From NCBI GenBank assembly GCA_947179485.1, contig OX359245.1, forward strand, positions 28,011,067 through 28,075,066: a stretch of 64,000 nt of DNA, written 5' to 3'. This DNA comes from Allacma fusca (Eukaryota > Arthropoda > Collembola > Symphypleona > Sminthuridae). The translations under genes and the position numbers were made by a program. The first letter of the stretch is position 1; every line of letters begins with the position of its first letter. This document shows positions 51,152-64,000 of this stretch, piece by piece. The notes beneath the pieces are model-generated. The model was not told the origin of the DNA. It saw nothing but the letters and a program-made list of their open reading frames with translations, and made no database searches.

Positions 51152-51648
51152 CAAAGGTGTCCAAATGACTCAGCCTATCCATTATCCTTCATTTGTTTAA
51201 ATTTTGGGACGAGCCTACATATGTACCTACATTTCATTGACCACTTGGCTCAACGTATTTGTTTACTCACGTGGTCGAGTTTATACAGAGTTTTCACTTT
51301 GCCGAATATTAAAACTTTAAATTTTCGTGAGGTTTCAGCGCATTTCAAGGCGAGATAACACGAACATTTCACGCTTGATAACACCATAAAACATACAATC
51401 TGCAAGTACCAGGCGTGGATTAATTTTCATTTTCCAAGATTCTATATACTAATAAATGAAAATGAAATGCTTCAATTGCCTACATGTGCCTATAATTCTA
51501 CGAGGGCTGAGTCTACCCAGTTTGTAGGGTAGGTTTTAAAAGGGGAATTCTTGCACCCTATTTTGCCTATAAGCCTCTTCAAAAAAATCTTGGCACCCTA
51601 TAAATAGCCTCCAAATATACTCACAAATAGGATAGGTGCTCACCTTTG
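51152..51648. mobile_element. hAT-like MITE, copy 2
   Basis: Starts caaaggtgtcc and ends gctcacctttg, with exact 8-bp target duplications cattaata (51144-51151, 51649-51656). 497 bp, motif-rich in cctatcc / ggatagg, no transposase. Same insertion as at 981 and 60783. Confidence 0.75.
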
Positions 51649-52849
51649 CATTAATATATAATGTTACATATCATAAATATTTACACATGCATGTGCCGTA
51701 TAATTTGGCCTTAGCAATCTTTCCAAGACTGACAATGGTTTGATTTCCGCACGTAAAATTAAAGCGCTTATGCTGTCCAGAAATGACGCTCTATTTTTAA
51801 AGCACTACAATTATCTACCCATTAATTTTTCGGATTTTTAATAAATCGACAATTTAATGGTGCATTGTAGCTATAGTTTGCTATTAAGTTATGATAGTAG
51901 ATATGGTTACGACATCATTACATATTTTTAATATCCGATAATGTTACCTAAGTAAATAAAAAAAGCTTTAATTTTTCAAGCAGGTGTATGTTGGAAATTT
52001 ATGAAATACAATATTTGCTTGTAATCCTGAATCGACATATATTTTAAATGACAATTAAATCCAGCACATTAGAAATCTTCGCAATGTACAGGGTAATTCA
52101 TATTCTTTGTATCCCATCCCCAGCCCATGGTTGGGACGAGGGTCAATGGTAGTCATGGGAGCAAAAAATTTGTCCCCGTTCCTAAGTAATGCCCCTATAG
52201 TGAAACTTTATAACTGATTGCCTAATTTTCCGGAGATTATGTACCGAGTAGACCGAATATCAGCTTTTGAAACTTCTATATAATGAGAAAGGATGCCAAA
52301 TTGAATGGAGCATTGACGTTGCTCTTCCATTAATAAAATTGAATGTTGATGAGGGTTTCAAAATGATATTTATTATTGAAAACCAGGTACATAATAATCA
52401 CAAATATTGTCTCAACGAGTGTGGTTGCTATTTTAAATTTAATTTAGAATATAATAATTTAACTTATTAAAAACCAAAACAAACCTCCAGTAGTCATCGC
52501 CCGGGCTCTTTTTAAAACAGGGTTATACTGTTCACCGTATCCCCAAGGAATGAACATTGAAATGCATTTTTTCACCAAATGGTCATCATTAACTTTTCTA
52601 TTGTAAGCCATTTTTATGAACTTTTTCTTAGCAACTTCATTAATGCGATTCCAGTAGAACGGAAGGTCGCCCAAAATTACAACCATGGTTTTTAGCTGAT
52701 TTTGGTTTATTTAAATTTTGAACCATTATTTCTTCATTATATTTATTATAGTCTATGCAATGAAGATTTCCCGATGGAAAGAACACTAAATCGGATTGTC
52801 TTACATATCGAGTTCTCTTTTGATCAGAGATGCGCATCCACAGTTTTGT

Positions 52850-53060
52850 TACGTTATGTTACCCTATTACAATACGTTTTAAAATTGTCGTTAATTATCA
52901 TTACATTACTAAATATCGTATGAAAAATTCAGCGTTACCGTTCCGTTACTACAAGACAACGGTAATACTCCAGCGTTAATTTTCGTTACCATTAAAAAAT
53001 ATAAATAGCCATTACTTTCCGTTTTCGTTACTATTATTGTCCGCTCGTTATAAACAAAAA
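52850..53060. repeat. Short-motif island (cgttacc)
   Basis: Degenerate cgttacc / cgttact phrases recur through this stretch, in the style of the hAT-like subterminal regions nearby. No terminal repeat pair or target duplication could be placed. Confidence 0.3.
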
Positions 53061-53153
53061 TGTCAAACAACTAGTGTTGCCAGACGTACCTGGTATGCAG
53101 AAAATTTAGAGAAAATACAATTTACAGTTTCTGTGTAGTTCTTGATTTACCAG

Positions 53154-54174
53154 CAGGGTGGCTTGATTTAAATCCCGTTGTATTAAATCTTGATTTAAAT
53201 CAAGATTTAAATCACTTGATTTTGTTGAAATAAACCAACGATTTAAATCAAAATTGACTCTTCAGCTTTCACGCTTAGGTAAAATGTAATTTGACTTCTC
53301 AAAACGTTGTAAAATGGACAATTTGTGCGTTTTTATGAATTTTGGCCATGAAACCAGTTTACATTTGGCCATTTTCAGTATAATCTGGGTATGTTGCTGT
53401 TCGGATTTTCTGTACAAGCTGTCACTGTGCCATAAAATTTGCATACGATTGAGTTTTGAAATATTATATATTACTAGAGTTTCTGCTGGGGATGCTTGTT
53501 TGTCCCACAGAAGATTTCGTCTCGTTCGGAAATCCAGGAACAAAAATATGTATCCCGATCCCATCCCAAAATATCACATGGACATTACTCATGTCAAAAA
53601 ATTGTCCCATCCCGAAAATAAACCAGAATCTACTAAAACATCCCAACATTCAATCTTTCTTAAAGAGTACCATTTTGAAAGTGGCACAATTTAAATATTA
53701 GAATTTTGTGCCGACAGATATCCATATTTGTTTAAACCGAATATTCCCAAATTGCAAATAATATTTCCATCCCCACAATTCATATGTATATCTAAGCAAT
53801 AAAAATCCAAATGAGACGGCTGGTATTTGTCCTACACAGCGTTTGACTTCAAAGACAGAACTCAAGGCAAAATTGTTACAATTAAAAACAATACTTGATA
53901 TTTATGATTGATCAGCAGCCAGCTTCGTATTTCATATTAGTTTTTGCAATTTTCTCTCGATATTTGTTACTAATTGTTCAAGTTTCATTGGTACTAACAG
54001 TGTACAATATTATTAAGACAATTAAAATCCAAAAATGTGTACGGTGATTCAATCGTGCGATATAATTCTGAATTAAAATCAGAAAACGCTGATTTAAATA
54101 AAAAAATCCGATTTACATCAAATTAATCCGATTTTTTTGATTTTTTTTCAAAAAAAACAAAAAAATCAGCTCTG
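53154..54174. mobile_element. hAT-like non-autonomous element (gatttaaatc motif)
   Basis: Ends cagggtggcttgattt and aaaaaatcagctctg, an imperfect inverted pair, with exact 8-bp target duplications tttaccag (53146-53153, 54175-54182). The outer ~100 bp on each side are full of gatttaaat phrases. The interior includes a gtcccatcccga island (about 53485-53660), perhaps a second nested insertion. The 126-codon frame inside shows no transposase motif. Length 1,021 bp. Confidence 0.75.
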
Positions 54175-55930
54175 TTTACCAGCAATGTGATCCGCATCCC
54201 GACTACCCGGTGTGGTAATCTCATTTGTTCTTTTTTCAATTCATATATTCAATTCATATTTCTCCTTGTACTAGCAGCAGTATTCTCCATTGTTAGTTCT
54301 TATCTACTAAAAACTACTTTAGAGCCAAAACTTAATTCGTAAGCCGATCAAAATGTTTTGTTTAGCAAAAGCGTGTGGATTAAGCAAAATAAAGTGTCAA
54401 AAAGGGGAATTGAATATTTTTTAAGCTACACGTATATTTTTAGCTAAAACGCCAAACTTGCACTTCCACACTCATTACTTATCTAATTCTAAGATTTTCG
54501 AAAATAACTTCCCAATTCCCAAATAAAAACTCCTAGGCAGGCGGTGTGGCTCCAGAAAACATCATAAATTGCGATTGTAAAACAGCTCTGCATTCATTAA
54601 TCTCTTGAAACTCATTTTTCTTGTAGATAAAGACAAGTAATATGAGAATCGAATTTCATCCAATTTTTCCCAAAATTAAAATAAGCCTGTAATAATCTTT
54701 GCACGAGTCCTCTTCAAAACTGGATTACATTTTTTGGCGAATTTTAAATCAATGACAGGTTGCAATTTAACTGAAAATGCTTAGTAATAAAAAATGGAAA
54801 ATTAAACGAAGAAAACTGATATTTGCATTTTAAAGAATCTGTGGCAGAGCATAAATTAACACGATCCGCAATAATTAAAAAACCTAACCTTATCCAAATA
54901 AGTAAAGATTATTCTCTTGTCATGTTTGCATAAAAATGATCGCGTTGAGGGATTGAAAATCAAATACCCTAATTCATTTGTTTGACTAGTGCCAGTACAC
55001 TGGAACTGCTGACACATTCATTCCTGAATACATACTTACATCCAGGCATATTTGTAATCAATAATAATAATTTGGCTGCAAGAGGTCAAATCCCTGAAAA
55101 ATAAAATAAGGTAAGCCAATCTAAAAATCCCTGCTTACCTAATAAATTTCCCTGAAACACGCCAACAAGTTTTGAAAATCCCTGTACGCAGAAAATAATC
55201 CCTTTCCTTTGAGAATTTTCCCTGGTGAGATTCTTCAAGTCTTCTCAAAAAACTGCAACCCCGTGCCTCGCGGCATGTAAAATTGATATCGGAATGAAGT
55301 TTTGTGAGCTGTTAGTACTCACAAGCAGGTCAATGTCCTAACCCGCACTAATGTTCGTTCCAGTTTGATCAGTTTAGGTCGCTGGAGTTGGCGATATTTT
55401 AATGTTCCCACATGAACTGAAAGGGTCCTCTCAGCTGAAGTTTCGGAAGATAATTTTCGCGAGAAATGCAAATTTTCGTGGTTTGGAAGAAAACAAATTA
55501 ACGTTTGCTTATTATAAAATGAATATAAACTTGACAACTTTCTTATGTGACCATAAATACTTTATTCTCGTTGCAATGGGTGGCTACATAGTGAACACTT
55601 ACGTGTAAAGGCATTTAGCCTGTTCATTGCCTCATGTACCAAATTTTTTTTTGGTTGTGTGCCTCCAATTCTAAGAGGCGTAAATTGTTTTAAAGGTTGT
55701 GTAAATTATTTAAAACGCTGTGCAAATGAAATTAAAACGCTGTGCAAATGAAATTAAAACTTATGCATATGAATTTATAACTTGCACAAATGAATTTAAA
55801 ACTTGTGCAAATGGTTTCAAACGATGCGCAAATTGTTTTTAAAATTGTTTTAAAATTTGTTGTAACACTCCAAAGAATACATTGACAATATTCATACGCA
55901 CAGTACAAGTTAATGAAATTAATTTGTCAT

Positions 55931-58900
55931 TCAAGTTTTTCTATTCCGGTTACCAACAATCAAGGCCACAGAATTGTCGATGATAATTTGCAGAAATGTC
56001 AAATTTAAGGACCTATCAACAAATCCCAACGCTCCATTTTGAGTTCGAATTGTTGAAGTACTCCTGAGACGTCTCCGAAATATAATATTCCCTCGAAAAT
56101 ATTTCCAGGAGTGCAGTACTTTCAGCGAAGTCTCATATTCCTGTGCCATGGAATTCACCAGAATTCTAGTTATGTAGCACATGGTCAGTGACGCAAACAT
56201 AGCTTTCAAAGTATGTGCCGAAACAGCCAGGTAAATATTCAATATATCAATCATAATAAGAGTGGAGAAACAAACAGAATATGCGCGACTCCAAATATCG
56301 TTGTGTTCACTTTGTAGAATCCACAAGACATTATACTTGGTTGCAGTGTCCTCTAGGTTTTTTAAAGTGTATTTCTTGGACTCCAGTAATTGCAACTGCC
56401 TATTAACAAAACACCAAAGACATGTTTTGATGTTTAAACATATTTCTGTAATACCAAAAATGATATATTATTCAAATCAAAGTATCAGTCATGCGTCAAG
56501 ACATGTTTACCTTAAGCGTTTGCAAATTACGTTCTCATGATATTGTGTAATAACGAACCAAAAATGTGCCATAAACATCTGAATACAAAAGAAATTAAAC
56601 TGCAGAATGCTCAGGCCAAATCTTGCTGAATTGATGTCCTTTGCGTTTTTAAGCATTCCAGTGATATGGTAAGCTTTGTCTGGTCGAATGACCAGTCGTA
56701 AGGTGTATAACGACAAGATAATTGTGAAAATGGTTGCTGACTTCCGCATTAAACCACTGGCTTGGCTTGGATTATTGGATTGGTCTGTGTGCTCATGAGA
56801 CTCCGAATCTGAAAAGTAAATGGTGCTTCATTTTTCTTTTCTCCCTCCTAGTCCACATAAGGGAGTCACTCATAAAATATTTGATTCCCCACTTTGTAGC
56901 AAATTCTGTTCGAGATTTCGTAAAATTTGTTTTCATTCCCTCGTTGATATTTTGAGGTCACAAATGTGGATGAGGTCAAACCAGGCGTCACGTTTGAAGG
57001 ATCTGGAATTCAGCAGCTGTCTATTTTGACACCAAAATTTATCCCCGAATATTTTGGACGCCTGATGTAGTGCTGTAATACTGTTCACGTTTAGTTTTTC
57101 AGATATTGTTATTTGTGGAAAACAAAACAACAAAATCTGTTTTTGAAAAACCAAACCTAGAGCAAAACAAAACGGCGACGAGAAAAAACAAAACTAAAAC
57201 AATTTGAAATCGGCGTACGTGTTCCTAAAACCGCAAATTGACCTCAATGGGTCAAAAAGTTTCGGCAAATCTCAATTTGACCTCAGTTGGAATTAGTATT
57301 TACTTTGACAAGTACAACAGCCTCCGTGAAAATTCTAATTTGTATTTTTATTTTTGAAAAAATGCTGAAGCGTTATTCACAGGCTAACATTTAATCTTTG
57401 AATCCAAAATGTTCAACTTAGAGGTGGAATTCGGGCTTGTATTCAGGCCCAAACCAGGAAAGAACCCGAAAAAATACTCTAAAAGCCCTTCCCGGCTAAA
57501 TGATTAAAATTCGACCATGCCGGTTTTATGCTCCCTAATTTTTTGGAGGCCCGAACCCGTTAAATCCCGGTCTATAAATATATGTATCACCAGTACCCTC
57601 TAAAAACCTGCTTCACAGGGTTTTAAAGCCCGATGAAAACCCGGTTTTTTAATAACATTTGAATCCGCTGTCAATCCTTGTTCTCCACATACTATTCTAT
57701 TTACATAAAATATTCATCCCAACTCAACACATTCAATACTAAACGTGCGCTTGAAAATAAACATTCGTTATTGGCTCTGAAAATCTTCGAGAAAGAACTT
57801 TCAAGGTTATAGCTCTTCTCGGGTCGAGTAATTATCCATACCGTACTCGTACTTGGAACCGTACTTGAATTGTCGGGCCAAAATCCCGCTTGACCCAAAC
57901 GTGTGTCTTCATGTACGATTAAAAAATCCTTGAGTCGGAGGATGGTATTATATTTCCTAATTTTTTACCGAACTTGGGCCGAACTTACGAGTTTGAAACG
58001 CTTATACCGACCGACCCGAACTTGAACTCGTACTCGAATCGTACTCGAGTATCAAGTACACAAAAAAAATAGTTTTGTAGAATTTATTTTTTGCTAAAGA
58101 GAGATTGATGTAGAAAACAAGAAGTAAGTTCAGCTTACAAGAATTTTTAACTGCAACTTACGAACAGTGTTTGTATTGAAAATTTTCTCCAACGAGGTTA
58201 AAATGCTGATGAACTATAGATCAAGATTTGATACTGCCAGTCACATCGAATTGATTCTCCTGATCCTCAACCTCCAATTCTTCACTATTCTTCGGTTCCA
58301 TGATTTTTTTTTCAGCCATAGGTACTTACGTAACTACAATAGTACTCCATTCGGAGCTGTAACAATCACTTATTGCAACTTAGTCAAGTGTTGACTCAGC
58401 TATGCCGATGTAGGTACAACGTTTCATGCAATTCGTAGTCATTTTGAATTTAACCGCTTTTCCTTTTTCGCTTCGGAATAACAACAACTTTTTTGTAATT
58501 TTTTTAAGGATATATGGATGCTGACTTTGTGCTGGAAGAAATTACTCTAGTATCGCGTATAAATCCAAGTACGGGTTCAAGTACTTTTGAATTTGTGTCC
58601 CGAACTCGTACTCGTGCATTGGTTTAAGTACTTTGAACGTACTCCTACTCGCTCTGATACTCGTTAGAAATATACTCAAGTTCGAGTACGAAACCGGAGA
58701 ATTGACTTGTTGAATTGTTGATACCGTACTCGAACTCGAAACTCGAGTATCTACTCCAACTTGTGAAGAGCAATACTCAAGGTTATGGCTCTTTTCAAAA
58801 TGTTTGCGTATTAAATATTATGAATGATTGTTAAGCATTAATATACGTAAAAGCGATGATTGAACGCTGCTCAAAGCCAAATATGCACTCCAACTATCTT

Positions 58901-60460
58901 CTCCTAAATTCTGTTCTACTAGGATTCTCGGGTCATTTGTAATTTCTCGCCCGCCCGAAACCCGAACGGGAAAACGAATGCAGGCCCAAGCTCGATCTTA
59001 AACCATTTTCATTGTTTTAGGGCAAACCGGACCCGGTCGTAGCCCGATGTAAGTTCGTATTTACACCCGTATTTGAACCCGGCAACCCGGCCAAGAACTC
59101 GGCAGGATCGGGTTCGGGCGGGCCCGAATGAAAAATCCCCCTTCCGGGTCCCACCTCTATGTTCAACCTAGAATGGCTATGAGTTAATAGGAAGAAACTG
59201 GACTGAAACAATTAACCTACGCCATCCAAAAGATAGCACAAGTTTTCAAAGTAATCAATACATAAGAGGTACCCAAGACGGTGTACGTATCGGTTGCACA
59301 AGATGAGACCGAACACACTCGTTTGTTGATACGTTGCGACAATGCTGTCATAGGTTTTCTACTGCTTACTACGTAATTATGGGAGGACCACTGCCCCCAT
59401 AGAAATTATCAACAATAGGTGTAACGTATATTTCTGTGGGAGTTGTAAGGCCAATCCGCCTATAATCATTACTTAAAGTCCGTTCTTTGTCCTTAACCAG
59501 GTTTGTACGTGAGCCCAACTTGCCCCAAACAACTTCTACATGCTTTACTGCTCCAATGAAACAATATGACTCACAATTTTTTTTAACTCAAACTATATCC
59601 TTAGAACGCAACAATATGGATTGTTTTTTGTGCAATCTGTATTGTCCAAAAAAAAAACTCTGTGAAAAAAGCAAAACTGAAATTGTTCTACTTTTGTTCC
59701 TTTCTGAAGAGAACAAAACCAAACTAAATGCACAAATTACAGCACCAGTCTGATGGATAACTTCTCGTTTAGCCTATTAAATTCCCTACAGACGATCCTG
59801 GGAGGATATTTTTAGAAAATTAATAATGTGGAAATACACAGCCGTTGAACTCAACATTCAATGCTCCGGCTTTGTTTCACGTTTACGACCACTGCAACAC
59901 CAAAATTTGATCGAAATTTGAAAACGAATTTACTACAAAGTAGGGAAATAAAACATTTTATGAGTGAATCTCTTACTCGGGCATGAAACGTCATTTACAT
60001 AAACACATTAAAACAATTAATTAATTTAATAATTTTATAATCATTGTTAATTTTACAAGTAACACTGCCACAATTAGATGAATACTAAAGTAAACTTACG
60101 GATCTTTTTCTCATCTAAACGAATCAAACGATTCAAGTAATCTTTACAGCCACTCCAGTTACAAGTCATTCGCAAATATACGTGTAATATATTTACTGTC
60201 GACGCAATGCAAGCCAGGAAATCGGACGAGTCACTTAGAAGAGCTCTTTCACTCCGTAAATAGTAGTCGTAGACGTATCGACAAATCAAAAACCCTGCGT
60301 ACACCAAAAATAAAAATGTGTTAATGATACAATGCGCCTTTTTCCACGTATATGTAGCTATCTCGAAGCATCTAATTTCTGGATTCCATTTGAACGGGAA
60401 AAATCCGAGTATGTATCCAATTTTGATCGTTTTCAGACAAATGTGGAATTCTTGGCTCAT
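55931..60460 (-). CDS. Receptor gene copy A, three exons (gustatory-receptor-like)
   Basis: Exon 1 is 60100-60460, exon 2 56511-56808 and exon 3 55931-56399. All borders are GT-AG, with phases 1 and 2, adding up to 1,128 bp and 375 residues. Hydrophobic segments appear about seven times: two in exon 1, two in exon 2 and three in exon 3. The N-terminus carries FPFKWN, and exon 3 holds the conserved LQSEHNDIWSR and RRLRSTSTIRTQNG. Length, topology and an N-terminal PFxW stretch resemble arthropod gustatory receptors, plasma-membrane ligand-gated channels of chemosensory cells. The usual TY..QF end is replaced by FLQIIIDNSVALIV, so the assignment to that family is tentative. No break is seen. 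Intron 1 (3,291 bp) holds nested hAT-like elements. Confidence 0.62.
57418..59159. mobile_element. hAT-like element (cccgaacccg motif) in intron 1 of copy A
   Basis: The ends ttagaggtgg and ccacctcta are inverted, and tgttcaac occurs on both sides (57410-57417, 59160-59167). Both subterminal parts carry cccgaac / gggttcggg phrases. Another element is nested at 57810-58776. Related debris is seen in copy B at 24735-25325. Confidence 0.65.
57810..58776. mobile_element. Nested hAT-like element (actcgtactcg motif)
   Basis: Sits inside the element at 57418. The ends atagctcttctc and gtgaagagcaatac are roughly inverted, with 8-bp target duplications tcaaggtt at 57802-57809 and 58777-58784. The subterminal parts are rich in actcgtactcg and actcgagta. 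No transposase. 967 bp. Confidence 0.65.
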
Positions 60461-60782
60461 TCTGGTGAGGTTTTGTCTACACCGCTCACACTGTTTTAAT
60501 TGTTACTGTCGTTTTTCACACAAAAGAATTTAGCACGTACTGCTCCAAGTAATTCTCATAAACTGGTTGCACTCCGAATTACGAATTAAGAATTACGAAA
60601 TGATATTTAATTTATAGTAGAAATATTCCCAGGTATTTGTATACGTACATACCGGGAACTTGGGTTTAAATGCTATCTAAAATTCATCAGTATCTCATAA
60701 TTCCATAATATTATTTTTGTTGTGAAGCAGGGTTTGGATTTACAAAAGCTCTTCACCCTTGTCATTCCATTTGTCATTAATA

Positions 60783-61578
60783 CAAAGGTGTCCAAATGAC
60801 TCAACCTATCCGTTACCTTTCATGTTTAAAATTTGGAACAAGCCTGCATATATTAAGCCTGCATTTTATTGATCACTTAGCTCAACTTATTCTACACCCT
60901 TCCTGCATCTTATATGCTTTTCGTTGTCGACAAATTACTTGATTGTTTTCTAAATAGTTTTCTGGCTCAAGCCCTGGCTCAAGTCAGTGAGGCCTGAATA
61001 AAATAAAGTTTGATTTTAGTCATCTAATTAAGATAGCCAAGTCCATAAGAATAGAACAGTTTGTCGATCTCACCTATGTTACACCGAAAATCATGAGCCA
61101 AGTTTTACAACGGTTGTCAAATGGGACGTTGCAATTAAGATTTCACAACTCAAATACCACACTATAAGAAATGATTGTTCCCAAAATCAGTTGAATAAGA
61201 CAGTTGTAGAAAAGGAAATCTATTAAATGACTGACTAAAATATGTTCCTCGGTAAATCCTGTTCGAAGTTCGTACAGCGTTCTAACGCAAATGTTTACTC
61301 AAGTGGTCGAGTTTAGCACCATAAAACATACAATCTGCAAGTACCACACGTAGATTAATTTTCATTTTCCAAGTTTCTGTATATCATTAAATGAAAATGA
61401 CATGCTTCATTTCCCTACATATGCCTATAAGTCTTCGATGGTTGAGTCTACCCAGTTTGTAGGCTAGGTTTTAAAAGGGGAATTCTTCTATTTTACCAAC
61501 AAGCCTCTTCAATAAAATATTGGCACCCTATAAATAGCCTCCAAATAAGCTCTCAAATAGGATAGGCGGACACCTTTG
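60783..61578. mobile_element. hAT-like MITE, copy 3 (longest)
   Basis: Starts caaaggtgtcc and ends ggacacctttg, with exact 8-bp duplications cattaata (60775-60782, 61579-61586). At 796 bp it is the fullest of the three related copies (145, 497 and 796 bp). No transposase frame. Confidence 0.75.
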
Positions 61579-62939
61579 CATTAATATATAATGTTACATA
61601 TAATAAATAATAATTGCACATGCGTGTGCCGTGTAATTTTGTCATAACAATGTTTCCAAGACTGTCAGTGGTTTGATTTCTGCACGTAAAATTAAATCGT
61701 TTATGCTGTCCAGAAATGACATTCTGTTTTTAATGCACTACAATTATCTGCCCATTAAATTTTTGGATTTTCAATAAAGAGCGAAAATACAATGATAGTT
61801 AGAATACGATGTACTTTTCTACTTCTGCTCGTACATATGTATGTACAGCGTATAAATTGCGATCCTAACTAACACTGGTCTACATACTTAGCTTTATGCT
61901 AGCCTACTATTTTCCTCTACCTCTAGAAATTTTAAAACATTCCTTTCGTTGACCTGGTTTAAATGTTGAGGTTACAACAGTCACGAGAGTTGCAGGCGTG
62001 AATTACGTAGTGGGATCTAATTTTGTTAACTTGGAAAGACCGCATTTTAATCGATTGAATGGAAACAACTTATATCTAATGGACCCGTAAAATCGCACAT
62101 CTAAACAAGTACATGCCCTGGAGAATGTTCGACCACAATCAGTGCAATGATTCTTTGATATCTCCGTTTGAAATCCTTAAAAACTTCTAAAATGTAAAAT
62201 TCGGTTGCTGTCTTTTGTGAAATCTGGTTCTTGGAAAACAAATAATTCCTTACAGTTTGGAAAACCGATATTTTACATGCAAATATGAGCCGGCCAAAGA
62301 AAAATAATGTATAACACTATATTTACATGCATTAATGTTATTTTTCAATTTGAAATATCTTTTCAATGAATGGTCATACTTGCAAATCATTAGCATTGTT
62401 CAATTAGAAAGCCGTTGTCAGTATGTAGGCATAATATATCTAGTATAATAGGGCACTTGTACAGGGTAGTTCGGGACAATAAAATTATCTCTTTGAATTT
62501 AAGCGTAAATAGATGAGCTAACTGAATGCTTCTGAAATTTACAAAGTTTTCTTAGGGGATTCCACGTTGGGAAAAGTTCACTCGTGCATTTAAACGTATA
62601 CTGTGTCATATTTAAATTTTGGGGCAAATTTTGAAATTCCAAATTATTTATGGTATTTAGCATGTCATATTTTAGGTTAGACAGTGTCCATATTTTAAAG
62701 GTCGTCGGATGGACCCCTCTGGTGGAAGAACGGGGCAAAATGCACTCGAATTTCTTTTTTTCGGTAAGATTTCAGGGCAAAAAAGGCATCAAACATGTTA
62801 TTCTTCGTGGTCGAATTCGTTTCCAAATTTTTCAAAATTTGTCTCATTTAAATTGACGCATCTCTTCTTTGATAACTGAGGCCACGGAAACTAAAAATAG
62901 AGAAAAAGTTGGATTTTTGTAAATATCCCTGGAAGACCA

Positions 62940-63200
62940 TTGATTAATTTTCATACTGAAGCTTATACCTCTGCAGGGAGGTCCTCAACGATTTTCAAAA
63001 TCCCTGTTAGCAAAAATAATTTCTCTGCAACATATCAAATCTCTTTCGAATAAGAACAACCAATCTAAAAATCCCTGCTTGCGTAACAAATATCCCTGAA
63101 ACACGCTCACAAACTTGAAAATCCTTGCCAAAAATAGGCCTTCGAATTTAAAAATTCCTGCTTGCAAAAAAGAACCCCTTCATTGGAGATTATCACTGCC
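62940..63200. repeat. Degenerate aaaatccctgc repeat
   Basis: Same family as at 3450. Phrases aaaatccctg, aaatccttg and aaattcctgc recur every 30-45 bp. It lies between the receptor fragment at 63672 and copy A. Confidence 0.45.
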
Positions 63201-63671
63201 AGACATATTTTTCCCTGACAAGAACCTTTCCGTCTCCCCACATAAATTCGACTTCCGACTTCGACTTGGTCCTACTCACAATTAGGCCGATTTCCAAACC
63301 TGTAATAATTTCCGAGCCAGTTCGATCAGCTTGGGCTGCTAGAGTTCGCGATATTTTAGTGTTACACATCAACTGAAAGAGCCGACTCAGCTGAAGTTAA
63401 TTTGCGCAAGAAATGAAAATTTTCGAACTTTGACCAAAAAATAAATATTTGTTATGTCAATTTGACAACTTTATTTTGTGGCATTACATTCTCTCTACGA
63501 ATTTAAGTATTTATTCTCGCTACAATGGGTCGCTACGCAGTGAATGTTTACTTGTAAGGGCGTTTAGCCCAACAATTGCCCCATGTAAAATGCAAGCCTC
63601 AAGTGATAAGTAGTGCAAATTGTTTTTAAAATACACAGTAGAAGATCAAAGTAAAGAAATGAATTTGTCAC

Positions 63672-63772
63672 TCAAGTTTTTCGATTCCAGTTACCAACAA
63701 TTGCCGCATAATTTTCTATGACAATTTACAGAAATGTCAATTTAAGGGTTTATCAACAAATCAATGTTGTGT
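63672..63772 (-). pseudogene. Receptor copy, 3' fragment of exon 3
   Basis: It matches the last ~100 bp of exon 3 of copies A and B on the minus strand, including the end VGNWNRKT and stop. It carries small insertions or deletions relative to them. Similarity ends abruptly at about 63772, and the remaining bases to 64000 show no receptor sequence. It is thus the decayed tail of another member of the tandem array. Confidence 0.55.
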
Positions 63773-64000
63773 GTATAAATGTGAAAATATCAGAAAATAT
63801 ACTTAACGAATTTCGATAAATTATGGCATTATTTGTTACGACCAGGTTTGAACATATTTGGGTTTTCTGTCGAATTTCATCAAAATGATTACGTAGGCTC
63901 AATTGCATTTTAAATAACTAGCAGCAGGACTCCGCTGCAATTCATGGAAAGGGTCAATTTGGCATTGCAATCTCTGGTACATGAAATTTGCAATTGTCGG
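63773..64000. other. Unassigned sequence at the window end
   Basis: AT-rich, no frame of note and no similarity to the receptor unit seen. It replaces the rest of the exon fragment to its left, so a rearrangement or insertion border lies near 63772. Confidence 0.35.

Larger units (their letters stand above)
50834..55930. other. Intergenic spacer between receptor copies B and A
   Basis: No gene supported. 50870-52200 aligns with 724-1640 and with 60500-61780. It holds hAT-like copy 2, a cgttacc motif island (about 52850-53060), a hAT-like element at 53154 and a ccctg repeat at 55080-55250. 54180-55070 is AT-rich with nothing recognised. Confidence 0.55.
60461..63671. other. Intergenic spacer upstream of receptor copy A
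   Basis: No gene. It aligns with the spacers at 661 and 50834 and holds hAT-like copy 3. The tract 61790-61925 matches 2690-2825, and 62715-62880 matches 3235-3415. A ccctg-type repeat occupies 62940-63200. 61930-62700 has nothing I recognise. Confidence 0.5.

Noticed and set aside
53314-53694. 126-codon frame inside the hAT-like element as a transposase
   Set aside because: No hAT dimerisation or catalytic motif; it runs through a short-motif island.

Overview
The window is animal nuclear DNA, AT-rich and repeat-laden, most likely from an arthropod and quite possibly a springtail (this is inference from a tandem array of divergent gustatory-receptor-like genes; no ribosomal or mitochondrial marker is present). 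There are no tRNA, rRNA or CRISPR loci that I can support.

The host content is a minus-strand tandem array of three-exon, seven-transmembrane receptor genes. From right to left: a 3' fragment of one copy (63672-63772), an intact copy A (exons at 60100-60460, 56511-56808, 55931-56399; 375 aa), an intact copy B (exons at 50473-50833, 7446-7746, 6878-7340; 374 aa), and the first part of copy C (454-660), whose exon 1 is cut by a hAT-like element. The gene copies and their intergenic spacers align with each other, including shared old hAT insertions, so the array arose by tandem duplication.

Copy B has a first intron of about 42.7 kb against 3.3 kb in copy A. Two very large elements account for the difference. 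The first is a 14,561-bp Ty3/gypsy-type LTR element (9876-24436, TTAG target duplication, two 226-bp LTRs that look identical). After gag and pol it carries a long proline-rich block and two accessory open frames, one with a CCHC knuckle followed by a BTB/POZ-like domain. It looks young and carries a small number of breaks. The second is a 24,349-bp Polinton/Maverick (25478-49826, 6-bp CTCGTG target duplication, about 175-bp terminal inverted repeats). It holds the expected set: protein-primed DNA polymerase B, integrase, packaging ATPase, adenain-like protease, double-jelly-roll major capsid protein and a probable penton-like protein. It also holds a RING protein with SUMO-interaction-like motifs, two small membrane proteins transcribed apart from each other, basic proteins, and two unrecognised genes at the right end. 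Many of its genes have apparent short GT-AG introns. It looks whole in its core genes.

The spacers and introns between genes hold many non-autonomous hAT-like elements with 8-bp target duplications. Each family carries its own short degenerate motif in its subterminal regions. There is also a small TA-flanked MITE and degenerate satellites.
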